Origin: DATKPC01 sp035524275
Lineage (GTDB): Bacteria; Pseudomonadota; Gammaproteobacteria; Burkholderiales; Burkholderiaceae_F
DNA: 40,743 nt
Reading direction: 5' to 3'
NCBI GenBank assembly: GCA_035524275.1
Contig: DATKPC010000106.1
Span: forward strand, 1-40,743
The translations under genes were made by a program, and so were the position numbers. Below, in pieces: positions 1-10,294 of this stretch (positions are counted from its first letter, which is position 1; every line of letters begins with the position of its first letter). The notes under the pieces were generated by a model. It was not told where the DNA came from, made no database searches, and worked only from the letters and a program-made list of their open reading frames with translations.

Positions 1-1
1 C

Positions 2-52
2 GCCGCCCAGCGCCTCGCCATCGACCTCGGCTATCGCCTCGTCCCCGCTTAA
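2..52 (+). CDS. C-terminal tail of an unidentified protein (partial, 5' end outside window)
   Basis: An open frame enters from the left edge and ends at a TAA at 50-52, giving a 16-residue tail that finishes in LGYRLVPA. The codons nearly all end in G or C, like the rest of the window, so it is probably the end of a real gene. It is convergent with the alcohol dehydrogenase, whose stop lies 38 bp further on. Too little is visible to assign a family. Confidence 0.4.
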   Translation, partial: AAQRLAIDLGYRLVPA

Positions 53-89
53 TCCACCCACAAATCAGCTATGGTTCATGGAGAGGGTG

Positions 90-1088
90 CTAGGCGCGGC
101 AATCCAGGACCGCGGCGCCGTTGAGATCGCCGCCGCGCAGCGCCGCGAGGGCGCGGTTCGCTTCCTGCAGCGGGAACGCGGATACCGACGTCCTGACCGG
201 CGAACGTTCCAGAAGCGCGAAGAACTCGTCGCCATCGGCGCGCGTGAGGTTGGCGACCGAACGCACGACGCGCTCGCCCCACAGCGCCGCGTAGGGAAAC
301 GACGGAATGTCGCTCATGTGGATTCCGGCGCAGACGACGATGCCGCCCTTGCGCGTCGCACGGAGTGCCGTGGGGACGAGCGCGCCGACGGGGGCAAAGA
401 TCAGCGCCGCGTCCAGCGGCGACGGCGGCGGCGACGACGAGTCGCCGGCCCAGGCGCATCCGATTCCCCGCGCGAAATGCTGCGACGCGTCGTCGCCGGT
501 GCGCGTGAAAGCATAGACGCTGCGCCCCTGGGCGAGCGCGACCTGCGCGACGAGATGGGCGGCGGCCCCGAACCCGTAGAGGCCGAGCGTCTGCGCATCC
601 TGCGCCATCCGCAGCGCGCGATAGCCGATCAGGCCCGCGCACAGCAGCGGCGCGACATGGATGTCGTCCATCGACCGGGGTAGCGCGAAGCAGAACGCGG
701 CGTCGGCGAGCGCATGGCGCGCGTAGCCGCCGTCACGGGTATAGCCGGTGAACAACGGCTCGTCGCACAGGTTCTCTTGCGCCCGGCGGCAGTAGGGACA
801 GCCGCCGCACGCGTGGCCCAGCCACGGCACGCCGATGCGGTCGCCGACGGCGAAGCGTTCGACGCCTTCGCCCAGAGCCTCGACCCGCCCGACAATTTCA
901 TGGCCCAGGACCAGCGGGAGCTTGGGCTGCGGCAAGTCGCCGTCGATGACGTGCAGGTCCGTGCGGCAGACGCCGCAGGCGCTCACGGCGAGCCGCAATT
1001 GGCCGCGGCCGGGCGCCGGAATCGCGATGCGGCGAGCGACCAGCGCGGTCCGCGCCGCCTCCAGGACCATCGCGTCGGTTTCGAGCAT
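90..1088 (-). CDS. Zinc-dependent alcohol dehydrogenase (medium-chain family)
   Basis: Predicted NAD(P)-dependent oxidation of an alcohol or reduction of an aldehyde in the cytoplasm; the substrate cannot be read from the sequence. The 332-residue protein has the medium-chain dehydrogenase layout. The catalytic zinc site is CGVCRTD (C38), GHE (H63-E64) and C150. The structural zinc lobe has Cys94, 97, 100 and 108. A Rossmann domain starts near residue 168, where the usual GxGxxG is GFGAAAH. The ATG at 1088 has a weak GGAA upstream; an in-frame ATG at 1070 is the alternative. It lies 27 bp after the aminotransferase on the same strand, so the two may be co-transcribed. It could equally be annotated AdhA- or AdhP-like. 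Confidence 0.85.
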   Translation of the reverse strand: MLETDAMVLEAARTALVARRIAIPAPGRGQLRLAVSACGVCRTDLHVIDGDLPQPKLPLVLGHEIVGRVEALGEGVERFAVGDRIGVPWLGHACGGCPYCRRAQENLCDEPLFTGYTRDGGYARHALADAAFCFALPRSMDDIHVAPLLCAGLIGYRALRMAQDAQTLGLYGFGAAAHLVAQVALAQGRSVYAFTRTGDDASQHFARGIGCAWAGDSSSPPPSPLDAALIFAPVGALVPTALRATRKGGIVVCAGIHMSDIPSFPYAALWGERVVRSVANLTRADGDEFFALLERSPVRTSVSAFPLQEANRALAALRGGDLNGAAVLDCRA

Positions 1089-1115
1089 TCGCGGATTCCG
1101 GCCGGGCGCGCGGCG

Positions 1116-2315
1116 TCAGACGCGCGCCAGGCGTTCCAGCGCCTGGGACAACGTCGCGTCGCCCTTGGCGAAACAGAAGCGCACCCGACGCCTCTCGACC
1201 GGCTCGTCGTAGAAGGCCGAGACCGGAATCGCGGCGACGCCGTGCTCGCGCGTCAGGCGCATCGCGAAGGTCGCCTCGGCTTCGTCGGAAATCGCCGCGT
1301 AGTCTGCGATGACGAAGTAGGTGCCGGCGCACGGCAGCGCCCGGAAGCGCGACCGCGACAAGCCGGCGACGAAAAGATCGCGCTTTGCCTGGTAGAGGCG
1401 GCCGAGATCGAGATACGGCGTCGGATCCTCCAGGTAGCGCGCAAGCGCATGCTGCACCGGCGTATTCACGGTGAAGACCATGAACTGGTGAACCTTGCGG
1501 AATTCGCGCGTCAGCGCGGCCGGCGCGCAGCAGTAGCCGACCTTCCAACCCGTCACATGAAACGTCTTGCCGAAGCTCGAGACGATCATCGCTCGCCGAG
1601 CCAGGATCGCCGAGCGGGCGAGGCTCGCGTGGGCCGCGCCGTCGAAGACGATGTGTTCATAGACCTCGTCCGACAGCAGCAGCAGGTTGCTCGCTGCGAC
1701 GATGCGCTCCAGCCGCTTGACGTCGTCCGGCTGCAGCGTGATGCCGGTCGGGTTGTGCGGGAAGTTGAGGACGAGTAGCCGTGTCCGTGACGACACGTGG
1801 CGTTCGATCGCGTCCCAGTCGACCCGGTATCCGGTCCCGGCGCCGTCGGTCGCGAGCGGGACGGGGACAGGCCGTCCGCCGGCGAGCAGGATCGACGGGA
1901 CGTAGCTGTCGTAGACCGGCTCCACGACGATGACCTCGTCGCCGGGCCGGACGACCGCGAAGATCGCGGTCATGATGGCCTGCGTCGCGCCGGCGGTGAT
2001 CGTCACTTCCGTGTCGGCATCGTAGGCGCGACCGTAGAGCTGCAGCTGCTTGCCGGCAATCCGGCGCCGCAGCGCGGGAACGCCGGCCATCGGCGGGTAT
2101 TGATTGTGGCCGGCTGCGATCGCCTCGGCGACGAGGTCCTTCAGGCGCTGTGCGCAATCCCAGTCGGGAAATCCCTGTCCGAGGTTGATCGCGCCGTGAT
2201 CCAGCGCGGCCTGCGACATCACCGTGAATATCGTCGTGCCGACCCGCGGCAGTTTGGATGGCCCGATCCGTGCTTCGAGGTCGTCGACGGTTGGCGGCGG
2301 CAAGGTCGTGGTCAT
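1116..2315 (-). CDS. ybdL: PLP-dependent methionine aminotransferase (YbdL/MtnE-like)
   Basis: Fold-type I aminotransferase, expected to transaminate methionine or related amino acids with 2-oxo acids in the cytoplasm. The 399 residues follow E. coli YbdL from end to end: an N-terminal SKLPRVGTTIFTVMS, NLGQGFPDWD near 44, PHNPTG at 187, SDEVYEHI near 215, the PLP lysine in SSFGKTFHVTGWKVGYC (K250), and a C-terminal RFCFAKGDATL. The frame is open upstream to 2531, but the added residues are Arg-rich and family-atypical, so the ATG at 2315 is chosen. It is divergent from the GNAT-exonuclease gene across 223 bp that contain a small CCGCAT-GATA-ATGCGG hairpin (2349-2364). The substrate is inferred from homology. 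Confidence 0.9.
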   Translation of the reverse strand: MTTTLPPPTVDDLEARIGPSKLPRVGTTIFTVMSQAALDHGAINLGQGFPDWDCAQRLKDLVAEAIAAGHNQYPPMAGVPALRRRIAGKQLQLYGRAYDADTEVTITAGATQAIMTAIFAVVRPGDEVIVVEPVYDSYVPSILLAGGRPVPVPLATDGAGTGYRVDWDAIERHVSSRTRLLVLNFPHNPTGITLQPDDVKRLERIVAASNLLLLSDEVYEHIVFDGAAHASLARSAILARRAMIVSSFGKTFHVTGWKVGYCCAPAALTREFRKVHQFMVFTVNTPVQHALARYLEDPTPYLDLGRLYQAKRDLFVAGLSRSRFRALPCAGTYFVIADYAAISDEAEATFAMRLTREHGVAAIPVSAFYDEPVERRRVRFCFAKGDATLSQALERLARV

Positions 2316-2538
2316 CGATCGTCTTTCCCGGAAACGCAGGCAGTCGACCCGCATGATAATGCGGCGCCGCGTCACGAAAGCACGATGTCTTTCTCCAGCT
2401 CCGGCGATGAGACTGTCGCGCGCGCCCCGGTCCGTGCGACACTCGCGCTCGCGATGCCACCGCGATTCTTCGCCGCGAATCTTCGCCGCGTTCAGCCGCC
2501 GGATCGGGCATGACGAAGCCGCGTCCCGCACAGGTTCG

Positions 2539-3609
2539 ATGCCTCAAGCGCTGTCGTTCAAATCCGAGACCCTGATCGCGTCGCGCGGGCGCGTCATGCT
2601 GCGGGCCGCCGGACCGTCGGACCTCCTGCTCGCCTACCAGTGGTTCGCGCATTCGGACCTGACGCGGGAACTGATGGGGCCGCCGCTCTATCCGGATCGA
2701 CCCGTCGTCGACCTGGACCAGTTTCGCGGCGCCCATCCGCCGCACATCTTCTCCGCGATCACGCCGTTCGAGGCTCGCGGCTGGGTCATCGCCGCGGGCG
2801 GCGACGAGGTCGGATTCCTGCGCCACGGACGCGTGGACCTGTTGCGCGACGTCGTCGAACTCGACGTGTGGCTCGCGGCGCGCCGCTACTGCGGCCACGG
2901 CTACGGCTCCGAGGCGCTCGGACTTGCCTGCGAGATGCTGCAGGCCGAATGCGGCGTCAACCGCTTCGTGCTGAGGCCGTCGTTGCGCAACGTGCACGCT
3001 CTGCGCGCGATGCGCCGGGCGGGTTTCCGCGAACTCGGCCTCGACGCGAGGCAGGTCGCGGCGAAGCTGGCGCTGCGTGCGTCCGACTACGTCGACGAGG
3101 TCCTGCTGTTCCGCGTGCTGCCGCTGCCGCCGGCCCACCTCGCGCGCGACCCGGCACGCCGCTATGTCTACATCGACAGCGAATTCACGAGCCTGGAGCA
3201 GCCGCGCCTCATCAGCCTTGGCGCGATCGACGATCGCGGACGAACCTTCTACCGCGAAGTCGACGGCTGGGACGAATCGTCATGCAGCGCCTTCGTCCGC
3301 GACATGGTGCTGCCACTGCTCGACGGCCGCAGCGCGCCGCGCGCGCAGGCGGCCGTCGATTTCGTCGCCTGGCTGCAGGAGGTTGCCGCCGGCGCGCCGG
3401 TGACATTGGTGAGCGATTCCGGATTCGACCGCTGGGCCGTGGCGGAGCTGCTGCATCGCCCGGATCTGCCGCAGGACGTCCTCTGGCAACGCGTTCCGAT
3501 CGCCTATGCGGAACTTGATCGCTTTGCCGTGCAGCTCGGGCTGCGCCGCCACCACGCGCTCGACGACGCGATGGCGCTGCGCGACGCGATCCAGCGGCCG
3601 GAGGCTTGA
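2539..3609 (+). CDS. GNAT acetyltransferase fused to an RNase T-like DEDDh 3'-5' exonuclease
   Basis: One uninterrupted 356-residue frame holds two enzyme domains. Residues about 15-195 are a GNAT N-acetyltransferase with the acetyl-CoA motif RRYCGHGYGSEAL (116-126) and the usual later NVHALRAMRRAGF. Residues about 209-352 look like an RNase T/Rv2179c-type exonuclease: YIDSEF (D213, E215), VSDSGFD (D293, D297) and RHHALDDA (H338/H339, D342/D343), so the DEDDh metal-binding set appears complete. The domains are joined by a short Pro/Arg linker (about 194-208) with no internal Met. The ATG at 2539 is the first start beside family-like sequence and has a weak ribosome site. The substrate is unknown; both folds include members that act on RNA. 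It is convergent with a PIN ribonuclease gene 43 bp away. Confidence 0.8.
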   Translation: MPQALSFKSETLIASRGRVMLRAAGPSDLLLAYQWFAHSDLTRELMGPPLYPDRPVVDLDQFRGAHPPHIFSAITPFEARGWVIAAGGDEVGFLRHGRVDLLRDVVELDVWLAARRYCGHGYGSEALGLACEMLQAECGVNRFVLRPSLRNVHALRAMRRAGFRELGLDARQVAAKLALRASDYVDEVLLFRVLPLPPAHLARDPARRYVYIDSEFTSLEQPRLISLGAIDDRGRTFYREVDGWDESSCSAFVRDMVLPLLDGRSAPRAQAAVDFVAWLQEVAAGAPVTLVSDSGFDRWAVAELLHRPDLPQDVLWQRVPIAYAELDRFAVQLGLRRHHALDDAMALRDAIQRPEA

Positions 3610-3652
3610 CCCGGACTTGCCGGGCCCGGGGTGGGGGAGGGGCCGGCCGACG

Positions 3653-4069
3653 CTACGCGCAAATACCGGCGCGGCCCGGCTCGACGATGCGCAGCGCCGC
3701 CGGCCGCGCGCGCCGGGCCACACGAAGCAGCGCGCGATCCTTCGTCAGCAGGAACGCGGCGCCGCCGCTGAACGCGAGGTCGAGGAACTTCTGGTCGTCC
3801 GGGTCGGTGCACGTCCAGGGCGCCGGGACGACGCGGGCGACGGGCTGCGCCAGCGCGCGCCATTGCGCCAGGATCGTCGCCGGATCCGCGCGCGCCGCAA
3901 AGCGAGGTCGTCGCAACACGTCGTCGAGCTCGGCGTCGCAGGCCTCGCTGCGCAGCGCGATCACCGATTCGGCCACGAGCGCCTCGAGCAACGCCCGGGC
4001 GCCCGGATCCCGGAACACCCAAAGGTCGAGCACGACGTGCGTGTCGAGCACGATGCGCGGCACGCCCAT
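3653..4069 (-). CDS. PIN-domain ribonuclease, putative orphan toxin (COG1569-like)
   Basis: A 138-residue single PIN domain. It begins VLDTHVVLDLWVF (D9) and has an acidic ELDDVL (E48), TDPDDQKFLDLA (D89-D97) and LLTKDRALL (D111), matching the acidic cluster that binds Mg2+ in PIN nucleases. It resembles the class annotated as putative PIN-family toxin component. No small antitoxin gene lies on either side: the 50 bp to acnA and the 43 bp to the fusion gene have no room for one. It is downstream of acnA on the same strand and could be transcribed with it, although a hairpin lies between them. Toxicity is inferred from the family only; it may be a housekeeping RNase. Confidence 0.75.
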   Translation of the reverse strand: MGVPRIVLDTHVVLDLWVFRDPGARALLEALVAESVIALRSEACDAELDDVLRRPRFAARADPATILAQWRALAQPVARVVPAPWTCTDPDDQKFLDLAFSGGAAFLLTKDRALLRVARRARPAALRIVEPGRAGICA

Positions 4070-4078
4070 GGCGCCCGG

Positions 4079-4108
4079 GGCCGCCGCGCTGTCGCCGGCG
4101 TGGCGGCC
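4079..4108 (-). terminator. Hairpin 11 nt after the acnA stop
   Basis: On the minus strand a 7-bp stem (GGCCGCC/GGCGGCC at 4079-4085 and 4102-4108) can be extended inside by three pairs after a mismatch. It sits between acnA and the PIN gene. There is no U-tract, so it is a weak or Rho-dependent terminator at best, or a structure that protects the acnA message end. Confidence 0.3.
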
Positions 4109-4119
4109 GTCGGCCCGGA

Positions 4120-6825
<2,706 letters not shown>

Positions 6826-6912
6826 TTCTTCTCCTTCGGTCGAATCGGTTCGTCGGTCACGAGCCCGTCATGTCGCGGGGCGATCGCGGCTGGCCGGCCG
6901 CATCGTAGTCCT

Positions 6913-6941
6913 TCGTCCGCGCGGTGTCGCGGCGCGGACGA
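6913..6941 (-). terminator. 10-bp hairpin 3 nt after the prpC stop
   Basis: TCGTCCGCGC (6913-6922) and GCGCGGACGA (6932-6941) form a perfect 10-bp stem around a 9-nt loop, starting 3 bp past the prpC stop codon in the prpC-acnA gap. No run of U follows, so it is not a classical intrinsic terminator. It may attenuate transcription or stabilise the upstream transcript. Confidence 0.45.
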
Positions 6942-6944
6942 CGC

Positions 6945-8099
6945 TCAGCGGCGGCGCTCGATCGGGACGAACTCCAGGTTTTCCGGGCCGGTGTAGTTCG
7001 CGCTCGGCCGGATGATCTTGTTGTCGATGCGCTGCTCGACGACGTGGGCGGCCCATCCGCTCGTTCGCGAGATGACGAACAGCGGCGTGAACATCGCGGT
7101 CGGCACCCCCATCATGTGGTAGCTGACGGCGCTGAACCAGTCGAGGTTCGGGAACATCTTCTTGATCTCCCACATCACCGATTCCACCCGCGAGGCGACC
7201 TCGAACAGCCGCATGTCGCCGGCGTCGCTCGACAGCCGGCGCGCGACCTCCTTGATCACCTTGTTGCGCGGATCGGAGATCGTGTAGACCGGGTGGCCGA
7301 AGCCGATGATGACCTCCTTGCTCTCGACGCGGCGGCGGATGTCGGCCTCCGCCTGGTCCGGCGCGTCGTACCGGCTCTGGATCTCGTAGGCGGCCTCGTT
7401 CGCGCCGCCGTGCTTGGGCCCGCGCAGCGCCCCGATCGCGCCGGTGATCGCGGAGTAGATGTCCGACCCGGTGCCGGCGACGACCCGCGCGGCGAACGTC
7501 GAGGCATTGAATTCGTGCTCGGCGTAGAGGACGAGCGAGGTGTGCATCGCGCGGACCCACAGGTCGCTCGGCGGCTTGCCGTGGAGCAGGTGCAGGAAAT
7601 GCCCGCCGATCGAGTCGTCGTCGGTGTCGACGTCGATGCGGCGACCGTTGTGGCTGTAGTGGTACCAGTAGAGCAGCGCCGAGCCGAGCGACGCCATCAG
7701 CCGGTCCGCGATGTCGCGGGCACCGCCGATGCCGTGGTCGTCCTTTTCGGGGATGACGCAGCCCAGCGTCGAGACGGCGCAGCGCATGACGTCCATCGGG
7801 TGGCTCGAGGCCGGCAGCTGCTCCAGCGTCGCCTTCACCGCGCGCGGCAGGCCGCGGTAGGAGCGCAGCTTCGCCTTGAAGGCCGCGAGGTCCGTGGTGG
7901 TCGGCAGGCGCCCGTGGACGAGCAGGAAGGCGACCTCCTCGAACTCGCAGGTGTCGGCGATGTCGAGGATGTCGTAGCCGCGATAGTGCAGGTCGTTGCC
8001 GGTGCGGCCGACCGTGCAGATCGCGGTGTTGCCGGCGACGACGCCCGACAGGGCGACGGACTTCTTCGGTTTCGCGGCGGCGGGTGCAGCTTCGGTCAC
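6945..8099 (-). CDS. prpC: 2-methylcitrate synthase
   Basis: Condenses propionyl-CoA with oxaloacetate to 2-methylcitrate, the entry step of the methylcitrate cycle. The 384 residues are the short citrate-synthase type. Catalytic residues are H230 in GPKHGGANE, H269 in GFGHPVY and D320 in NLDWFSA. YTISDPRNK and the ending NLEFVPIERR are typical of PrpC rather than GltA, and a true gltA is present at 15.0 kb. The start is a GTG at 8099 preceded by CTGGAG about 10 nt upstream. It follows prpB by 33 bp on the same strand and precedes acnA. Some PrpC enzymes also accept acetyl-CoA, so a minor citrate synthase role is possible. Confidence 0.93.
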   Translation of the reverse strand: MTEAAPAAAKPKKSVALSGVVAGNTAICTVGRTGNDLHYRGYDILDIADTCEFEEVAFLLVHGRLPTTTDLAAFKAKLRSYRGLPRAVKATLEQLPASSHPMDVMRCAVSTLGCVIPEKDDHGIGGARDIADRLMASLGSALLYWYHYSHNGRRIDVDTDDDSIGGHFLHLLHGKPPSDLWVRAMHTSLVLYAEHEFNASTFAARVVAGTGSDIYSAITGAIGALRGPKHGGANEAAYEIQSRYDAPDQAEADIRRRVESKEVIIGFGHPVYTISDPRNKVIKEVARRLSSDAGDMRLFEVASRVESVMWEIKKMFPNLDWFSAVSYHMMGVPTAMFTPLFVISRTSGWAAHVVEQRIDNKIIRPSANYTGPENLEFVPIERRR

Positions 8100-8132
8100 G
8101 TTGCGGTCTCCAGGAAGGGCGGCGCGGAGGCG

Positions 8133-9050
8133 CTATTTGTTGCGGGCGAACAGCGCGTCGAGGCGGCGTTCGTAGTCGTGGTAGCCGATCGACTCGTAGA
8201 GCTCGGCACGGGTCTGCATGGTCGCGACGGCCGCCTTCTGCGTGCCGTCGCGGCGCAGCGTCGCGTAGACGTTCAGCGCGGCCTTGTTCGCAGCCCGGAA
8301 TGCCGACAGCGGATACAGCGCCATCCGCACGCCGGCGGAGCGCAGCTCGTCGGTCGTGAACAGCGGCGTCTGGCCGAATTCCGTCAGGTTGGCGAGCAGC
8401 GGCACGCCGACCGCGGAGCCGAAACGGCGGTAGGTGTCCAGGTCGAGCGCCGCCTCGGCGAAGATCGCGTCGGCGCCGGCGGCCGCGCACGCGACCGCGC
8501 GTTCGATCGCGGCCGGGAGGCCCTCGACGGCGATCGCGTCGGTGCGCGCGATGACGTAGAAGTCGGGATCCGTGCGCGCATCGACGGCGGCCTTGACGCG
8601 ATCGACCATCTCGGCCGTCGCGACGATCTCCTTGCCCGGCCGGTGGCCGCAGCGCTTCGCGCCGACCTGGTCCTCGATGTGCAACGCGGCAGCGCCGAAC
8701 TTGCACAGCGACTTCACGGTGCGCGCGATGTTGAAGGCGCTCGGTCCGAACCCGGTGTCGACGTCGACGAGCAGCGGCAGGTCGCAGACGTCCGTGATGC
8801 GGCGCACGTCCGTCAGCACGTCGTCGAGCGTGTTGATGCCCAGGTCCGGAAGGCCCAGCGATCCGGCGGCGACGCCGCCGCCGGACAGGTAGATGGCACG
8901 GAACCCGGCCTGGCGCGCGAGCAGCGCGTGGTTGGCGTTGATCGCGCCGACGATCTGCAGCGGGCTCTCGGCCTCGAGCGCGGCGCGAAACCGGGCCCCG
9001 GGCGACGGCGGACGCGCGTCATTCGTCCCAGCGGTCATCGCGGCGCTCAT
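8133..9050 (-). CDS. prpB: Methylisocitrate lyase
   Basis: Cleaves 2-methylisocitrate to pyruvate and succinate, ending the methylcitrate cycle and feeding succinate to the adjacent succinate dehydrogenase. The 305-residue protein belongs to the isocitrate lyase/PEP mutase superfamily. It has the catalytic AKRCGHRPGKE (C134), VDVDTGFG for Mg2+ (98-102), HIEDQ near 124 and the typical SGGGVAAGSLGLPD. KRCGH separates it from oxaloacetate hydrolase-like relatives. The ATG at 9050 overlaps the mdh stop as ATGA, pointing to translational coupling; a second ATG at codon 5 is possible. Confidence 0.93.
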   Translation of the reverse strand: MSAAMTAGTNDARPPSPGARFRAALEAESPLQIVGAINANHALLARQAGFRAIYLSGGGVAAGSLGLPDLGINTLDDVLTDVRRITDVCDLPLLVDVDTGFGPSAFNIARTVKSLCKFGAAALHIEDQVGAKRCGHRPGKEIVATAEMVDRVKAAVDARTDPDFYVIARTDAIAVEGLPAAIERAVACAAAGADAIFAEAALDLDTYRRFGSAVGVPLLANLTEFGQTPLFTTDELRSAGVRMALYPLSAFRAANKAALNVYATLRRDGTQKAAVATMQTRAELYESIGYHDYERRLDALFARNK

Positions 9051-10039
9051 GGCAGCAGGTGCTTGACGCCGTCGCGCTCCTCGCTCAGCTCGGCGAGCGT
9101 CTTGTCGAGGCAGGCGCGCGAGAACTCGTCGATCGGCAGGCCCTCGACGAGTTGGTACTCGCCGCCGGGCTTCGTCGTGACCGGGAACCCGAACATCGTG
9201 TCGACCGGAATGCCATAGCTGCCGTCCGACGGAATGCCCATCGTCACCCAGGCCCCGTTGCTGCCGAGCAGCCAGTCGTGTACATGGTCGATCGCCGCGT
9301 TGGCGGCCGACGCCGCCGAGGACAGGCCGCGCGCCTCGATGATCGCGGCGCCGCGCTTGCCGACGGTCGGCAGGAAGACCTTGCGGTTCCAGTCTTCGTC
9401 GTTGATCATGGCCTTGACGCTCTGGCCGCCGATCGTCGCGAAGCGGTAGTCGGCGTACATCGTCGGGGAATGGTTGCCCCACACGCACAGCTTCTCGATC
9501 GCCGCGACCGGCTTGCCGGTGCGCAGCGCGATCTGCGATGCCGCCCGGTTGTGGTCGAGGCGCAGCATCGCGGTGAAGTTTCGCTTCGGCAGGCTCGGGG
9601 CCGACTTCATCGCGATGTAGGCGTTGGTGTTGGCCGGGTTGCCGACGACGAGCACCTTGACGTTGCGGTCGGCGACCGCGTCGAGCGCCTTGCCCTGCGC
9701 CGTGAAGATCTGCGCGTTGGCCGCAAGGAGATCCTTGCGTTCCATGCCGGGTCCGCGCGGCCGGGCCCCGACGAGCAGCGCGACCTGCGCGTCGCGGAAC
9801 GCGGTGTTCGGGTCGCCATGCGCGCTCATGCCGGCGAGCAGCGGGAAAGCGCAATCCTCGAGCTCCATCATCACGCCCTTGAGCGCGCGCTGTGCCTTGT
9901 CGTCGGGAATCTCGAGCAGCTGCAGGATCACCGGCGTGTCGGGCCCGAGCATTTCGCCGGCGGCGATACGGAACAGCAGGGAATAGCCGATCTGGCCAGC
10001 GGCGCCTGTCACCGCGACCCGCACAGGGGATTTAGTCAT
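9047..10039 (-). CDS. mdh: Malate dehydrogenase
   Basis: NAD-dependent oxidation of malate to oxaloacetate, the substrate of both GltA and PrpC in this window. It has 330 residues of the MDH type 2 family. The nucleotide site is TGAAGQIGYS (11-20), the substrate-binding loop GARPRGPGMERKDLL (91-105), then GNPANTNA and the catalytic histidine in WGNHSPTMYADY (H190). The frame is open to 10087, but the ATG at 10039 has GGAG 8 nt upstream and begins the family-like MTKSPVRVAVTGA. It is the first gene of the minus-strand series and overlaps prpB by 4 bp. About 160 nt of leader separate it from the predicted promoter, which sits in a palindromic operator. Confidence 0.95.
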   Translation of the reverse strand: MTKSPVRVAVTGAAGQIGYSLLFRIAAGEMLGPDTPVILQLLEIPDDKAQRALKGVMMELEDCAFPLLAGMSAHGDPNTAFRDAQVALLVGARPRGPGMERKDLLAANAQIFTAQGKALDAVADRNVKVLVVGNPANTNAYIAMKSAPSLPKRNFTAMLRLDHNRAASQIALRTGKPVAAIEKLCVWGNHSPTMYADYRFATIGGQSVKAMINDEDWNRKVFLPTVGKRGAAIIEARGLSSAASAANAAIDHVHDWLLGSNGAWVTMGIPSDGSYGIPVDTMFGFPVTTKPGGEYQLVEGLPIDEFSRACLDKTLAELSEERDGVKHLLP

Positions 10040-10203
10040 GTGTTTGCTCCGAACGAGACGGCAGGAAGATGGGCGCGGCCGCGGCACGCTGCACCGCGGC
10101 AGCGGCGTCCAGTGTAGTGGTGGGACCCGGCGACCGGGGCGGCCGCCGGGGGCTGGACCTCGGTTGACCGATGGGCCGGAAGCAGCGTGGCATCCACGAA
10201 ACC

Positions 10204-10233
10204 GAGTATACTCATCTATAAGACATATGTCTT
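10204..10233 (-). promoter_or_regulatory. Predicted mdh promoter with two perfect palindromes (candidate GntR operator)
   Basis: GAGTATACTC (10204-10213) and AAGACATATGTCTT (10220-10233) are perfect palindromes with centres 18 bp apart. On the minus strand they supply a promoter-like pair, AAGACA (10233-10228), a 17-bp spacer, then TATACT (10210-10205). A protein bound to the 14-bp palindrome would cover the -35 element. The neighbouring GntR gene is the obvious candidate for that protein, but this is inferred from position only. The rest of the 255-bp mdh-gntR gap shows nothing clear. Confidence 0.55.
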
Positions 10234-10294
10234 GAAAAATTGCGGCGTTCCGACACCTTGGTCCCCCTAGCGCCTATGCGCCACCGATCGACCG

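Noticed and set aside
2467..2490. Tandem copies of TCTTCGCCGCG (2467-2477 and 2480-2490).
   Set aside because: Only two short copies, low in complexity for this GC content, with no gene or promoter element that depends on them.
2385..2513. Small 42-codon frame between the aminotransferase and the GNAT-exonuclease gene.
   Set aside because: No ribosome site, no recognisable motif, and composition like the surrounding non-coding DNA.
3610..3624. CCCGG-ACTTG-CCGGG hairpin between the fusion gene and the PIN gene.
   Set aside because: A 5-bp stem without a T-run is too weak to call a terminator.
4070..4119. Possible antitoxin gene beside the PIN-domain gene.
   Set aside because: The gap is only 50 bp and holds no start codon with a usable frame; the other side (3610-3652) is shorter still.
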